Shown piece after piece: positions 43,977 through 53,741 of a stretch of DNA of 64,000 bases. The DNA comes from Candidatus Leptofilum proximum (lineage in GTDB: Bacteria; Chloroflexota; Anaerolineae; Promineifilales; Promineifilaceae): assembly GCA_016710325.1 (NCBI GenBank), contig JADJXK010000002.1:5208001-5272000 (forward strand). Direction: 5' to 3'. A model generated the notes under the pieces. That model was not told where the DNA came from and made no database searches. It saw nothing but the letters and a program-made list of their open reading frames with translations. The number at the start of each line of letters is the position of its first letter. Position 1 is the first letter of the stretch. Both the position numbers and the translations under genes were made by a program.

Positions 43977-44147
43977 TTTTATGAGATTGTAAAGGTACGA
44001 ATTTACAGTAACTAACAACGTGATGTCTCTCTGGTCACGTTTCACGTTTCACGCATCACGGATTGTAAATCCCCTGAATTCCTGAAGGCCCGAGATTTTT
44101 TAACCTGGGAGGAGGGGAACATCCTCAGACAGGTTGTTGTCATTGGC

Positions 44148-45563
44148 TCAGTTCACAACCGGCAGGCTGTTTATGGATAGAGATTTGATCAGGTAGCCTG
44201 CGTTCATCCAGCCGACAGTGCCATCGGTGAGCCGAACTTTAGCCCAGGTTGATGTTGTGTTGCGTCCCAGCAGCGTTACCACTGCGCCTGCGGGAACGGA
44301 TTTGATAATGTAGTAATTGACCCCAGGACCGGTACGGAGGTTGAGGTAGTAACAGTTAGCCACCCTGCCTGTGGCGCTGGTAGGGAGTGTGGGGCCACCG
44401 GTATCGGGCACCGTGCCTTGCCACACTGCCAGACTGCTCACCGGAACATTGGTGGACAGGTAGGCTGGCAAGCCGCTTACCCAGGCCGTGCTGCCGCCCC
44501 AGTTAATCATGACCCAATGATTGTCTGCACTGCGATACCCGGCCAGGGACACTGTTTGGCCTTGGGTCAATTGGGTAATAATTCCGTACTGCATGCCAGG
44601 CCCATACCGTACATTTAGACGGCCAGTCTGCACGACGCCGGTCGCAGAGGTGGAAACTGGCGGGGGTGTTGGCTGCGGTACGGCCGTAACCTGCATCCAG
44701 GAAAGCTGAATCTGCGCCCCACCCACATTTTCGTAATACTCCAGCTTGATGGGCACTGAGCCGCCAGGCAAGTCAATCTCGCCGCTGTAGGTTTGCGACG
44801 GATGGTCGCTCCAGGCATTGATGATTTGCTGGTTGTTAACCCACAGACGCGCACCATCATCTGAGGTGATGGTGAAGCGATAGCGACCGCTGTTGAAGGC
44901 CAGTGAACGCGTCCAGCGAACAGAGAATTGATCGGCAGGAAGCACTGTCCAGTCCGGCGAGCCGCTGCCCCAATTGAAGTTGATGGCTGCATCATCGCGC
45001 ACCAATGCCGGAGAACCGCTGAGGTTCATATTGTTGAAGTATTCTCCCTTCCAGTTGGTATAAGGAACGGGTGTTGTGATGCCGCCAAGGGCCGCCCAGC
45101 TTAGCTGGGCTACGGCCTGCCCGCCGACATCGTAATATTGCACCTCAATCTGATGATCCCCGGCATACAGATACACGTCGCTGGTAAGGGAATGTACCTG
45201 GCTGTCCCACCAGGAATCAATGATGAGCACGCCATCAACCCAGACGCGCAAGCCATCATCCATTGTGGCGGTAAAGCGGTAGCTGCCGCTGGGAAAATAA
45301 ACTGATCGCCGCCAACGCGCTGAGAAGTTGTCACTATTTACGATGCCCGGAGCCGGACTGGCGCTGCCCCAGCTATAATTTAGATTGGCTTCTGTTCGCT
45401 GCAGCACTGGGCTGCCAGTCAGCGTGATGTTGTTCCAATATTCAGCAGACCAGCTTGAATCGGCTGCCTGGGATACGGTGGCCATGCTGCCCCAGACCAC
45501 GATGATAAGCAAAAGTAAGATCACTCCCAACAAGATTCTGAATTTAAAGTTTTCAATTTTCAT
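44148..45563 (-). CDS. Secreted protein with two PA14 and two SH3b domains
   Basis: 471 residues. Signal segment at about 10-33, then two PA14 domains (about 35-155 and 165-290; each with a WSAEYWNN or WKGEYFNN start and a DDG-L/A-R-V/L-WV core), then two bacterial SH3 domains (about 310-380 and 395-465; LNVRYGPG and LNLRTGPG). PA14 domains bind glycans and SH3b domains bind cell-wall or peptide ligands, so an outer-surface binding role is likely. No enzyme domain seen. Confidence 0.9.
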   Translation of the reverse strand: MKIENFKFRILLGVILLLLIIVVWGSMATVSQAADSSWSAEYWNNITLTGSPVLQRTEANLNYSWGSASPAPGIVNSDNFSARWRRSVYFPSGSYRFTATMDDGLRVWVDGVLIIDSWWDSQVHSLTSDVYLYAGDHQIEVQYYDVGGQAVAQLSWAALGGITTPVPYTNWKGEYFNNMNLSGSPALVRDDAAINFNWGSGSPDWTVLPADQFSVRWTRSLAFNSGRYRFTITSDDGARLWVNNQQIINAWSDHPSQTYSGEIDLPGGSVPIKLEYYENVGGAQIQLSWMQVTAVPQPTPPPVSTSATGVVQTGRLNVRYGPGMQYGIITQLTQGQTVSLAGYRSADNHWVMINWGGSTAWVSGLPAYLSTNVPVSSLAVWQGTVPDTGGPTLPTSATGRVANCYYLNLRTGPGVNYYIIKSVPAGAVVTLLGRNTTSTWAKVRLTDGTVGWMNAGYLIKSLSINSLPVVN

Positions 45564-45834
45564 GGTTTTCCTCGTGTATGCCGATTGTCGGCCCCGTCTT
45601 GTGCCCCTATCTCATTGGACCAAGCTCCGGGCTTGCAAGATGGAAAAAGTATCGAAACAATCTTGATCGCATTGTAGGGAAATTGGGACGGCCGTTCCTC
45701 TAACTAAAGTTATGCTGCCGGTTATATTTGCTCAAACTGCAATGAACGTTTTAACTTGCCCATTTTGAATGGTAGAATCTGCCGCTGTAGGTTAATTGTG
45801 TAGAATTGACCACTTTCAGCCTAAAGGAGATCTT
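45564..45834. other. Divergent promoter region
   Basis: 271 nt between the divergent PA14 protein and the ABC operon. I see no gene and no strong hairpin. AAAGGAGAT stands just before the GTG start of the ATPase gene. Confidence 0.5.
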
Positions 45835-46848
45835 GTGACCGCAATTCAGGTATCGAATTTAAGCAAGTCCTTTTTTGTGCCGGTTCGTGATGCAGGCTTG
45901 AAGGCCGCGCTGCAAAGCCTGGTAAACCGCAAAACGCGCGAAGTGAAGGCGGTGCAAAACGTCTCCTTTGCCATCGAGCCAGGCGAAATTGTTGGTTTTT
46001 TGGGACCCAATGGCGCGGGCAAAACCACCACGCTGAAGATGCTCTCCGGCCTGCTGTACCCCACCCACGGCGCCGTGTCGGTGCTGGGCTATACACCTTC
46101 GCAGCGCGATAAAAGCTACCTGCGCCAGATGACGCTCATCATGGGCAACCGTAACCAGCTGCTTTGGGATATCCCCGCGCTGGATTCGTTTGAGCTCAAC
46201 CGGGCCATCTACCGCCTGCCCGATGAGGAGTTCCGCCGCACCCGCGACGAATTTATCGAGCTGCTGGACATGAAGGAAATTGTCACCAAGCCGGTGCGCA
46301 ACCTGTCGTTGGGTGAGCGGATGAAGGTGGAGATTGCCGCCGCGCTGCTGCACAAGCCCAAGGCGCTCTTCCTGGACGAGCCGACAATTGGCCTGGACGT
46401 GACGATGCAGCGCCGTATCCGGGCCTTTGTGCGCGAGTACAACCAGCGCTACAACGCCACGGTGTTGCTAACCAGCCACTACATGGCAGACGTGGAGGCG
46501 TTGTGCAAACGGGTGATTGTGATTCACCACGGCCGTATTCTCTTCGATGGCGTGTTGAGTGAGCTGGTGGACCGCTTCAAGGCGCAAAAGCGGCTGGTGG
46601 TGACGGTGGAGCGCGGTACGGTGGATTTGTCCCGCTTTGGTGAAGTGGTGTCGCAGGCCGACGGCCGTATCACCCTCCAGGTTGCCAAAAAAGAAGCCCC
46701 GGCCATCACCGCCCGACTGCTCAACGAGTTCCCCGTGGCCGACCTGCTGGTCGAAGATCCTTCCATCGAAGATGTGATCGAAGACGTTTTTGCCCAGAAA
46801 ATTGATGCGGAAACGGTTACGGCCACGGCTACGGCCGCACCTGCCTGA
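45835..46848 (+). CDS. ABC-2 exporter ATP-binding protein
   Basis: 337 residues from a GTG start with AAAGGAGAT before it. Walker A GPNGAGKTT at 57-65, signature LSLGERMKVEIA, Walker B ALFLDEPTIGLD, plus the C-terminal extension of the NatA/daunorubicin type. It powers the two permeases downstream; the cargo is unknown. The gap to the next gene is 7 nt. Confidence 0.95.
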   Translation: MTAIQVSNLSKSFFVPVRDAGLKAALQSLVNRKTREVKAVQNVSFAIEPGEIVGFLGPNGAGKTTTLKMLSGLLYPTHGAVSVLGYTPSQRDKSYLRQMTLIMGNRNQLLWDIPALDSFELNRAIYRLPDEEFRRTRDEFIELLDMKEIVTKPVRNLSLGERMKVEIAAALLHKPKALFLDEPTIGLDVTMQRRIRAFVREYNQRYNATVLLTSHYMADVEALCKRVIVIHHGRILFDGVLSELVDRFKAQKRLVVTVERGTVDLSRFGEVVSQADGRITLQVAKKEAPAITARLLNEFPVADLLVEDPSIEDVIEDVFAQKIDAETVTATATAAPA

Positions 46849-46855
46849 GGCCGCC

Positions 46856-47698
46856 ATGAGCACAATAAGCAAAGCGCCAACGCGCTGGCAGGAAATCAAA
46901 ACCGTCTTCGACTTCTATCCCATCCAAATGAAATACGCCACGATCATCACGGCGCAGTATCCGCTGGCGGCGTTCTTGTGGCTCATCAGCCTGGTGGTGG
47001 AACCAACCATTTACCTGGTGGTGTGGTCCACCATTGCCCGCGAGCAGGGTGGAGTGGTGGGTGGTTACACGGCCGGTGGTTTTGCCGCGTATTACATTGC
47101 CTGGACGGCCGTTCGGGTCATGAACATTTCGCTGACACCCTGGGCCTTTGAGTCCCGCGTGCAGCGCGGTGAATGGTCGCCGATGTTGGTACGGCCGTTG
47201 CACCCGTTTCACCAGGACCTGGCCTACTTCATGGGCATGAAGGTGATGGACATCGCTCGCCTCATTCCCATCATGACCCTGCTCATCATCGCCTTTAAGC
47301 CCGATCTGCACCCCACCTGGTGGCAAATTGTTGGTTTTCTCATAGCCATTATCACCGGCTTTGTCATGCGCTTTATCTGGCTCTGGCTGCTGGGCTTGAT
47401 CACCTTCTGGATCACCCGCATCAGCGCCGTGTTTGACCTGTACTTTGCCATCGAGCTGCTGCTGTCTGGCCGGGTGGTGCCGATTGACCTGCTGCCGTCG
47501 TGGGCGCAAAACGTTGCCGGGTGGCTGCCGTACCAGTGGTCGTTTGGCTTCCCCATCGAGCTGATTCTGGGGCGGCTTACGGTAACCGAGACGCTGTTTG
47601 GCTTTGGCATGCAGTTTCTCTGGGGACTGATTGGCTGGGTAATCATGATGATTTTGTGGCGCCAGGGCGTGAAGCAGTATTCGGCCGTTGGCGCTTAG
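46856..47698 (+). CDS. ABC-2 permease subunit (COG4587-like)
   Basis: 280 residues with six predicted membrane segments. The opening (FYPIQMKYATIITAQYPLAA) and PWAFESRVQRGEWSPMLVRP block match the first of two paired ABC-2 permeases often encoded together. It follows the ATPase gene by 7 nt. Forms the membrane channel with the second permease at 47794. Confidence 0.9.
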   Translation: MSTISKAPTRWQEIKTVFDFYPIQMKYATIITAQYPLAAFLWLISLVVEPTIYLVVWSTIAREQGGVVGGYTAGGFAAYYIAWTAVRVMNISLTPWAFESRVQRGEWSPMLVRPLHPFHQDLAYFMGMKVMDIARLIPIMTLLIIAFKPDLHPTWWQIVGFLIAIITGFVMRFIWLWLLGLITFWITRISAVFDLYFAIELLLSGRVVPIDLLPSWAQNVAGWLPYQWSFGFPIELILGRLTVTETLFGFGMQFLWGLIGWVIMMILWRQGVKQYSAVGA

Positions 47699-47790
47699 TC
47701 GGTAATCGGTAAACCGTAATCGGTAATCGGTAGGATAACCGATAACCGCGACTGATTACCGATAACCGACCACCGATAACGGATTACGGG
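47699..47790. repeat. Tandem/inverted ATTACCG units inside an operon
   Basis: GGTAATCGGTAAACCGTAAT and further units face GATAACCGCGACTGATTACC and kin. The stem lies between the two permease genes and could lower expression of the second. Same units as at 19346-19411. Confidence 0.75.
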
Positions 47791-47793
47791 AAA

Positions 47794-48579
47794 ATGGGTT
47801 ACTTACGACTTCTCTGGATTTACTTCCGCGTGGGCTTCATGAATGAAGTCCAGTACCGCGTCAACTTCCTGGTGCAGCTGGGCCAGTCGGCCATTGCCCT
47901 GGCCACGGGGCTAATTGTGCTGTCGTTGGTGTTCACCTACACCGACAGCCTGAACGACTGGAGCCGCCCGGAGCTGCTCATCGTGATGGGGGTGCACATT
48001 ATGATTGGCGGCCTGGTGGCCATGCTCATCCAGCCCAACATGGTGCGCCTGATGGACGATATTGGCCAGGGCACGCTGGACTACATGCTGACCAAGCCAG
48101 AAAATGCCCAGCTGCTGGTGAGCGTGCGTGAACTGCGCATCTGGCAGGTGGTAGATGTCATCATTGGCCTGGTGGTGATTGGCTGGGGTGTCAACGAACT
48201 GCAAGCCACCATTTCCCTGGGCAGCGCGCTGATTTTTACGTTTACCATATTGCTGGGGTTGTTTATCTTGTACAGCTTCTGGCTGATGCTGTCGTCGCTG
48301 GCGTTCTGGTTTATTCGCCTGTATGAAATTGTGCAGATTTTCCAGACGATGTACCAGGCGGGGCGCTGGCCGGTAGGCATCTATCCCGGCTGGCTGCGCA
48401 TCATTCTGACCTTCCTGGTGCCAGTGGCTTTTGCCGTGACGGTACCGGCGGAGGCGTTTACGGCTCGATTGTCGCTGGCAACGTTTGGGCTTTCGGTGGG
48501 GTTAACGGCCGTTCTCTTCTTCATCGCCAACCGCATCTGGCGCTGGGGGTTAAGCAATTATTCGGGGGCTTCGGCGTGA
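47794..48579 (+). CDS. ABC-2 permease subunit (COG3694-like)
   Basis: 261 residues, six predicted membrane segments. YFRVGFMNEVQYRVNFLVQL and DDIGQGTLDYMLTKPENAQL are typical of the second permease in this exporter type. Completes the transporter with the two genes upstream. Converges on the GAF kinase with a 9-nt gap. Confidence 0.9.
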   Translation: MGYLRLLWIYFRVGFMNEVQYRVNFLVQLGQSAIALATGLIVLSLVFTYTDSLNDWSRPELLIVMGVHIMIGGLVAMLIQPNMVRLMDDIGQGTLDYMLTKPENAQLLVSVRELRIWQVVDVIIGLVVIGWGVNELQATISLGSALIFTFTILLGLFILYSFWLMLSSLAFWFIRLYEIVQIFQTMYQAGRWPVGIYPGWLRIILTFLVPVAFAVTVPAEAFTARLSLATFGLSVGLTAVLFFIANRIWRWGLSNYSGASA

Positions 48580-48588
48580 TGGCCGCCG

Positions 48589-50442
48589 TTACTTGGGAAT
48601 AAAACCAGGTATGTGAATGGTGAAGGTGGTGCCCTCCCCTGGTTTGCTGCGGACACTGACCGTGCCGCGATGCGCCTCCACAATCTCTTTCACCAGCGTC
48701 AGCCCCAGACCGGTGCCCTTGTGCCGCCGCTTAGAGCCGCTTTCTACCTGGTAAAACCGCTCAAAAATCCGCCCCACTTTATCTTCAGGGATGCCTTCGC
48801 CGGTGTCTTCTACTTCAATATGCACATCTTCACCCACTGCTTTAAGCCGCAGCGTGATACGGCCGCCGGACGGCGTAAACTTAAACGCGTTTGAGACCAG
48901 GTTATCAAACACGCGGCGCAGATGGGTGCTGTCCCCCAGGATCCAGGGCATGGGTTCTTCGATTTCCGCTTCCAGGGTAATGTCCAGGTCCTCGGCCCGC
49001 ATACGGTAGTCGGCTAGCAGCGAATAGACCAGCATGATGGTGTCGATTTCTTCACGCCGCAGTTCCTGCGTTTCGGCGGCCAGCAGCGCGGTGAGATCGT
49101 CTACCAGGTTGGTGAGCATCATCACTCGCCGCATGATAATTTCACTGGACTGCCGCTGATCGTCGTTGAGCGGGCCTAAACTCTCGCTGGCCAGCAGCTC
49201 AGCGTGGCCGTAAATGATGCCGAGCGGCGAGCGCAGCTCGTGCGAGACGCTTTGCGTGAATGTGTTTTTCATCATATCCAGCTCGGCCTGGCGGTTGAGC
49301 GCCGCAGCCATGGCCGCGGCGCGCTGCTGCGTTTCGGCCAGCAGGCGCAGGTTTTGGATGGCAATGCCTGCCTGCTGGCCCACCGAAACCATCACATCGA
49401 GATCACGCTGGTTGAACTGGTAGGGGGAGTGACTTAGGTTGAACAAAGCCAGCATGCCCAGGCATCTGTCTCCGGCGCGTAAGGGTACGCCCATGAAGGT
49501 GGTCACCCCTACATCAATCCATTTTTTCATGGCTTCGGGATGAGATGGATAGTCCGTGAGAAAAATAGGCTCGCAGCTGTTTACGATTTCCCAGGCCAGG
49601 CCGCGGGGTCGTGGGGCGGGGCGCAGATTCATCGAGTTGGGGATGTTGTGCGGATAAAAGGTCATCATGCCCCGCTCGATAACCAGGCCCAGCAGTCCGG
49701 CATCGGCGCGGACAAGTTCGGCCACCATTTTGATGATACTGCCCAGCAAAGTCGGCAGGTCAGGCGTCGCGTTGAGCATACGACTAATCTCGCCCAACTG
49801 TTTTTCCCGCAGCAGAGTTTGGTTGGTCTGGTTGAAGAGGGTGATGGTGTTGATGGCCAGGGCGATCATGTGGGCCAGGGTAAAACCGGTATTGAGCGAA
49901 TTGGGGTCTAACGGCCGTATCTCATCCCAGTAAAGCGCCAATCCCCCGCCAGATGCGCCCTGGTTGTTAATCAGCGGGAAAATGGCCAGTGAGCGAAACC
50001 CTTCTGATTGGATGTGGGGCTGCATGTGGCTAAACGCAGGATCGTTTTGCACATCTTCGGCCCATATGGGCGCCAGGTTGTAAAGCAGCCCATTGCCGGG
50101 TGTAAGCCGGAACGTGCGATTGATGTACGCCACGTATTCATCGGAGAGGCCAAAAGCGTAGGGGCAGCTCAGGCTGTCGCTTTCGATGTCATACAGGTAG
50201 AGAGCCATGCGGTCGGGCTGGAGCAGGTTTTTGACGGCCGTTTCTACCTGCCGCCATAAAGAGGGTAAATCGTGAATTCCCAGGAGGGACTGGGCCGCTT
50301 TGGTGAGAGCAGTTAATTGTCGAACATCAGGCGGGGAATCAGGTGGCTGGTCAAGGGTGGCTAACTGAGACCTCAATTGCTGTAACTCGCGGATCAACGC
50401 ATCTTTGGTTTTGTTGTAATCATCCATCTGTCGATCTTGCAC
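48589..50442 (-). CDS. Soluble GAF-domain histidine kinase
   Basis: 617 residues from a GTG; an ATG at 50427 is equally possible and neither has a clear ribosome site. A short coiled coil, two GAF domains (about 45-190 and 205-355), then HisKA with H401 in SVSHELRSPL and HATPase (NLVSNAFKFTPSGG, DTGEGIP, GTGLGLTLVKEI). No membrane segment, so it should sense a cytoplasmic ligand or redox state through GAF. No response regulator adjoins. Confidence 0.92.
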   Translation of the reverse strand: MQDRQMDDYNKTKDALIRELQQLRSQLATLDQPPDSPPDVRQLTALTKAAQSLLGIHDLPSLWRQVETAVKNLLQPDRMALYLYDIESDSLSCPYAFGLSDEYVAYINRTFRLTPGNGLLYNLAPIWAEDVQNDPAFSHMQPHIQSEGFRSLAIFPLINNQGASGGGLALYWDEIRPLDPNSLNTGFTLAHMIALAINTITLFNQTNQTLLREKQLGEISRMLNATPDLPTLLGSIIKMVAELVRADAGLLGLVIERGMMTFYPHNIPNSMNLRPAPRPRGLAWEIVNSCEPIFLTDYPSHPEAMKKWIDVGVTTFMGVPLRAGDRCLGMLALFNLSHSPYQFNQRDLDVMVSVGQQAGIAIQNLRLLAETQQRAAAMAAALNRQAELDMMKNTFTQSVSHELRSPLGIIYGHAELLASESLGPLNDDQRQSSEIIMRRVMMLTNLVDDLTALLAAETQELRREEIDTIMLVYSLLADYRMRAEDLDITLEAEIEEPMPWILGDSTHLRRVFDNLVSNAFKFTPSGGRITLRLKAVGEDVHIEVEDTGEGIPEDKVGRIFERFYQVESGSKRRHKGTGLGLTLVKEIVEAHRGTVSVRSKPGEGTTFTIHIPGFIPK

Positions 50443-50469
50443 TTTACTGTTGCCTGTGGGAAATCTGGT

Positions 50470-51093
50470 TTATGGCGGGTTTCCCTTAAAGGCAATGGCG
50501 CGCAGGCTAAACAAGGTCAGGTCTTGTATCACTGCTGCTGCTTTCTCCTCTGGCTCTGGCATGGCCAGAAGTTGCAAAATCACTTCATCAAACGCTCCAG
50601 CAAACGCTTCGGCCACCCGGCGGCTGTTCTGGTTGGGAATCACGCCATCGTCAATAGCCTGGTCTAACGGCCGTTGCCACAGCCGCACCAAACGCTCCCG
50701 AAAAGTCGTTCTTTTTGCCTGTAAAGAGGGAACAGTTCCCACGCCCCCGACCAGCAGCAGCTGCACCACTGCCGGTTCATAAATAGCGATGTTTAAATAC
50801 GCCTGTATACCATACGATAACTGCTGGACCAGCTCCTTCCGGCTGCGTACTGCCTGCTCAATGGTCTGCAGTAGAAAATCGGCCGTTTCCTCGTAAAGGT
50901 GCACAAACAAGGTTTCTTTATCCGGAAAGTAAAAGTAAAACGTGCCAATGGCCACATCCGCCTGTTTGACTATATCGCGAACGGTAGCGGCATGATACCC
51001 TTTCTCAGCAAAAACCTGAACGGCCGCTTGCATCATGGCCGTACGCTTGGCATCCTTTTTTTGGCGGGTTTTGTCGCTGCTTTTGTATGCCAT
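50470..51093 (-). CDS. TetR-family regulator
   Basis: 207 residues. Helix-turn-helix at about 22-62 (AVQVFAEKGYHAATVRDIVK, then VAIGTFYFYFPDKETLF). The ligand domain is of general TetR type. A TTG five codons upstream is a possible earlier start; the ATG is favoured. Divergent from the MocR-type gene, with a 115-nt spacer. Confidence 0.9.
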   Translation of the reverse strand: MAYKSSDKTRQKKDAKRTAMMQAAVQVFAEKGYHAATVRDIVKQADVAIGTFYFYFPDKETLFVHLYEETADFLLQTIEQAVRSRKELVQQLSYGIQAYLNIAIYEPAVVQLLLVGGVGTVPSLQAKRTTFRERLVRLWQRPLDQAIDDGVIPNQNSRRVAEAFAGAFDEVILQLLAMPEPEEKAAAVIQDLTLFSLRAIAFKGNPP

Positions 51094-51208
51094 CCTGATT
51101 TTTGCCAATTCATTTAAGGATAATGAGATTCACGGGCTGGCGTCAATATCCTATAATGCCTTATGACCATGACTTCTTTACTGGTCTCTCTAAATTGGAA
51201 TCTAAATT

Positions 51209-52663
51209 ATGAACGTAAACAGCTGGACATTCGACAGGCAGAGCCTGACTCCATTATACCTGCAATTGTACCATCAGCTACGAGAAGCGATTTTGCAGGG
51301 GACTTTTGGCGCCCAGCGCCGCCTCCCTCCCAGCCGCCAGCTGGCCGACGAGCTGGGGGTGGCCCGCATCACGGTCTCCCAGGCGTACGAGCAGCTGGTG
51401 GCCGAAGGTTTTGTGGTGCGGCGGCCCGGCGCGGGCACCTTTATTGCCTCGCAACTGCCCTTGGCGCTCATCGAGGAGACGCATACGGCCGAAACACCCT
51501 TCCAGCCGCAATTCTCCTCGTGGGGGCAGCGGGTGATGGCTACGGCCGTTCCCTCCGCCAACAAGCAGCCCAAACCAGAGATCGACTTTGGCTTTGGCCG
51601 CTCCTTTCCCCACATCTTTCCTTACGACATCTGGCGCAGGCTGCTGGCTCGCTACCTGAGCACCGATGACGTTATGCTCTCGCGCTATGGCTCCGTGGCG
51701 GGCTTCTTTCCTCTGCGCGAGGCCCTGGCCGACTACCTGACGCGCTGGCGCAGTGTGGTATGTACGGCCGAACAGGTGGTCATCGTGAACGGCGCGCAGC
51801 AGGCGCTGGACATCCTGGCCCGGCTGCTGCTGGAGCCGGGCGACGAGGTGCTGGTAGAAACACCCGGCTACGCCGATGCCGCGGCGCTGTTTGCCCTGAA
51901 TGGGGCTGTGCTAACGGCCGTTCCCGTCGATGACGCCGGTTTTTGCCTGGACCAGATTCCCGCCCGCAGCCGGGCGCGCCTGGCTTTTGTGACCCCGTCG
52001 AACCAGTTTCCGCACGGCGGCACGTTGCCGCTGGAGCGGCGCCTGGCGCTGCTGCAGTGGGCCCGGCAGCACAACACCCTGCTTATTGAAGATGATTATG
52101 ACGGTGAACTGCGCTACGACGGCCGTCCCCTGGCCGCTTTGCAGGGACTGGCCGCCGATGAACGCGTGGTGTACCTGGGCACGTTCTCCAAGGTGCTGTT
52201 CCCTGCCCTGCGCCTGTCTTACGTGGTGCTGCCGCCAGGGTTGGTACGGCTGTTTGTCCAGGCCAAGCAGCTCATCGACCGCGGCGCGCCCACGCTGACC
52301 CAGGCGGCGGTGGCCGACTTTATGCGCGAGGGCCACTTTGAGCGTCATCTGCGCCATCTGCGCCAGGCGTATGGCCAGCGGCGGCACACGCTGGTGGCCG
52401 CCCTGCAAACCCACCTGCCCCAGGTGCGCTACGCCGACGAGCCCGCCGGGCTGCACGTGATGTTGTATTTACCGGAGCGTTTGGCGGAAACGGCCGTGGT
52501 GGAGGCCGCGGCCGAAGTTGGCGTAGGCGTGTATCCCGCTGCGCCGTATTTCATGAAACGGCCGTCGCCCCCGGCCATTTTGTTGGGTTTCAGCGGCCTC
52601 AGCGAATCAGAAATTGCCGAAGGCGTGGCCCGCCTGGGCGCAGCGTTGGCCGGGCTGGAATGA
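51209..52663 (+). CDS. MocR/PdxR-type GntR regulator with aminotransferase domain
   Basis: 484 residues. An N-terminal GntR winged helix (about 12-78; LPPSRQLADELGVARITVSQ) is joined to a fold-type I aminotransferase domain. K328 in GTFSK is the PLP lysine; DDYDGELRYDGRPL is conserved. MocR proteins use PLP or an amino acid as ligand rather than as catalyst; many control vitamin B6 synthesis. No B6 gene is adjacent, so the target is open. Confidence 0.92.
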   Translation: MNVNSWTFDRQSLTPLYLQLYHQLREAILQGTFGAQRRLPPSRQLADELGVARITVSQAYEQLVAEGFVVRRPGAGTFIASQLPLALIEETHTAETPFQPQFSSWGQRVMATAVPSANKQPKPEIDFGFGRSFPHIFPYDIWRRLLARYLSTDDVMLSRYGSVAGFFPLREALADYLTRWRSVVCTAEQVVIVNGAQQALDILARLLLEPGDEVLVETPGYADAAALFALNGAVLTAVPVDDAGFCLDQIPARSRARLAFVTPSNQFPHGGTLPLERRLALLQWARQHNTLLIEDDYDGELRYDGRPLAALQGLAADERVVYLGTFSKVLFPALRLSYVVLPPGLVRLFVQAKQLIDRGAPTLTQAAVADFMREGHFERHLRHLRQAYGQRRHTLVAALQTHLPQVRYADEPAGLHVMLYLPERLAETAVVEAAAEVGVGVYPAAPYFMKRPSPPAILLGFSGLSESEIAEGVARLGAALAGLE

Positions 52664-52675
52664 CGAGCAGGTTTG

Positions 52676-52742
52676 GCCGCGAATTTTCGCGAATTAGCGC
52701 GAAGGTAGCCTAAAAATTCGCGAAAATTCGCGTCATTCGCGG
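52676..52742. terminator. Hairpin of TTCGCG units between converging genes
   Basis: GCCGCGAATTTTCGCGAATT faces AATTCGCGTCATTCGCGGC, with an intermediate TTCGCG pairing. It fills the 100-nt spacer between the converging MocR and RNA methyltransferase genes. Confidence 0.6.
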
Positions 52743-52763
52743 CAAATTTCTTTCGTCTGCGTT

Positions 52764-53561
52764 TTAATTTCTCTTGTGTCGTTGGCGTTCGTACAGTACG
52801 ATGGCCGCAGCGGCGTTGACGGAGAAGGAGTCGATGCCGGGGGTCATGGGGATGGTGACGCGGTGGTCAAGCTGGTTGAGCACATCATTCGGCAGGCCAA
52901 AATATTCGCTGCCCATGAAAACGGCCGTTCCCCCACTTCCCCAGGCAAAATCGGGCAAAGGTATCCCGTTTTCCGCTACCGTGCCGATGGTTTGGATGGG
53001 ATACGGCCGTAAAGCCGCCCACAATTCAGCCAGCGAAGCAGTCACCAATGGCAGCTTAAACAGGCTGCCCATCGAGGTGCGCACCGCCCGTGGGTGGTAC
53101 GGATCGCTGCCGCCCGCCGCGATGAACAGGTCTGCGCCCAGCGCGTGCGCCGTACGCAGCATCCCGCCAACGTTGCCAGGGTCCACGACGTCCACCGCCA
53201 CCAGCAGAGTGGGGGCAGGGTGATTAGCCAGCCATTCCGCCAGCACGATGGGTTCGGGCAGGGGCACCAGCCCGAGCAGGCCGCCCAGCTGCCGCCCCTG
53301 GGTCAGCCGCGCCATTTCGTCGTTGGGGATGGGGTAGATGGGGATGTTGTGTTGGGTGAGCTGGTGGAGAACGGCCGTTTCTCGTTCCCCTGGATTGTGC
53401 CAGACTGCTTCCGCCACCAGCACTGCCTCCGGCCACAGACCCGCCCGCAGCGCCCGCTCGTGCAGCCGCGTGCCCTCAATCAAGAAGCAGCCAGAAGCTG
53501 CCCGGCCTTTGGCCGTGGCGGTACGCTCAATCATGGTGCGGATCGACTGCCAGCTGCTCAT
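52764..53561 (-). CDS. SpoU/TrmH-family RNA 2'-O-methyltransferase
   Basis: 265 residues. An N-terminal substrate-binding part precedes the SPOUT domain with its three motifs: VDVVDPGNVGGMLRTAHALG, FMGSEYFGLP and PMTPGIDSFSVNAAAAIVLYE-type motif 3 (read at about residues 235-255). It methylates ribose in rRNA or tRNA using SAM; RlmB-like enzymes are the nearest type, target uncertain. It stands alone. Confidence 0.9.
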   Translation of the reverse strand: MSSWQSIRTMIERTATAKGRAASGCFLIEGTRLHERALRAGLWPEAVLVAEAVWHNPGERETAVLHQLTQHNIPIYPIPNDEMARLTQGRQLGGLLGLVPLPEPIVLAEWLANHPAPTLLVAVDVVDPGNVGGMLRTAHALGADLFIAAGGSDPYHPRAVRTSMGSLFKLPLVTASLAELWAALRPYPIQTIGTVAENGIPLPDFAWGSGGTAVFMGSEYFGLPNDVLNQLDHRVTIPMTPGIDSFSVNAAAAIVLYERQRHKRN

Positions 53562-53741
53562 GCCGGGTTCTTATCACAGCGCGGGGATTTTGTAAATGGG
53601 GAGGGAGAAGAAGGGGAGGGGGAACGGCCGTTAACGGCTGGCGTTAGCCGCTTGAGGTGGGAGCGTGGACTCGCCGCCGAAATGGGGAAAACTCCAAGCC
53701 ACGAAAACTGCCCAAATAACGCGGCGCGTACCCCACGCAGT

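Larger units (their letters stand above)
42580..44017 (+). mobile_element. IS481-like insertion sequence, 1438 bp
   Basis: Ends TGTTA...TAACA, with inverted repeats of about 48 nt; the best-matching inner parts are TCGTACCTTAACAATTTCAT (left) and TCGTACCTTTACAATCTCAT (right, other strand). ACGTG is duplicated at 42575-42579 and 44018-44022. The paralogous repeat at 57011-57114 shows the empty site and confirms both borders. The transposase is frameshifted. Confidence 0.88.
42541..44088. repeat. GTGAAACG palindrome (copy split by an IS)
   Basis: The left part (42541-42579) and right part (44018-44088) together match the uninterrupted copy at 57011-57114: GTGGGGTTTGGCGTGAAACG, then CACGTTTCACGTTTCACGCA and CCCTGAATTCCTGAAG. 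The IS481-like element sits between them. Confidence 0.85.
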
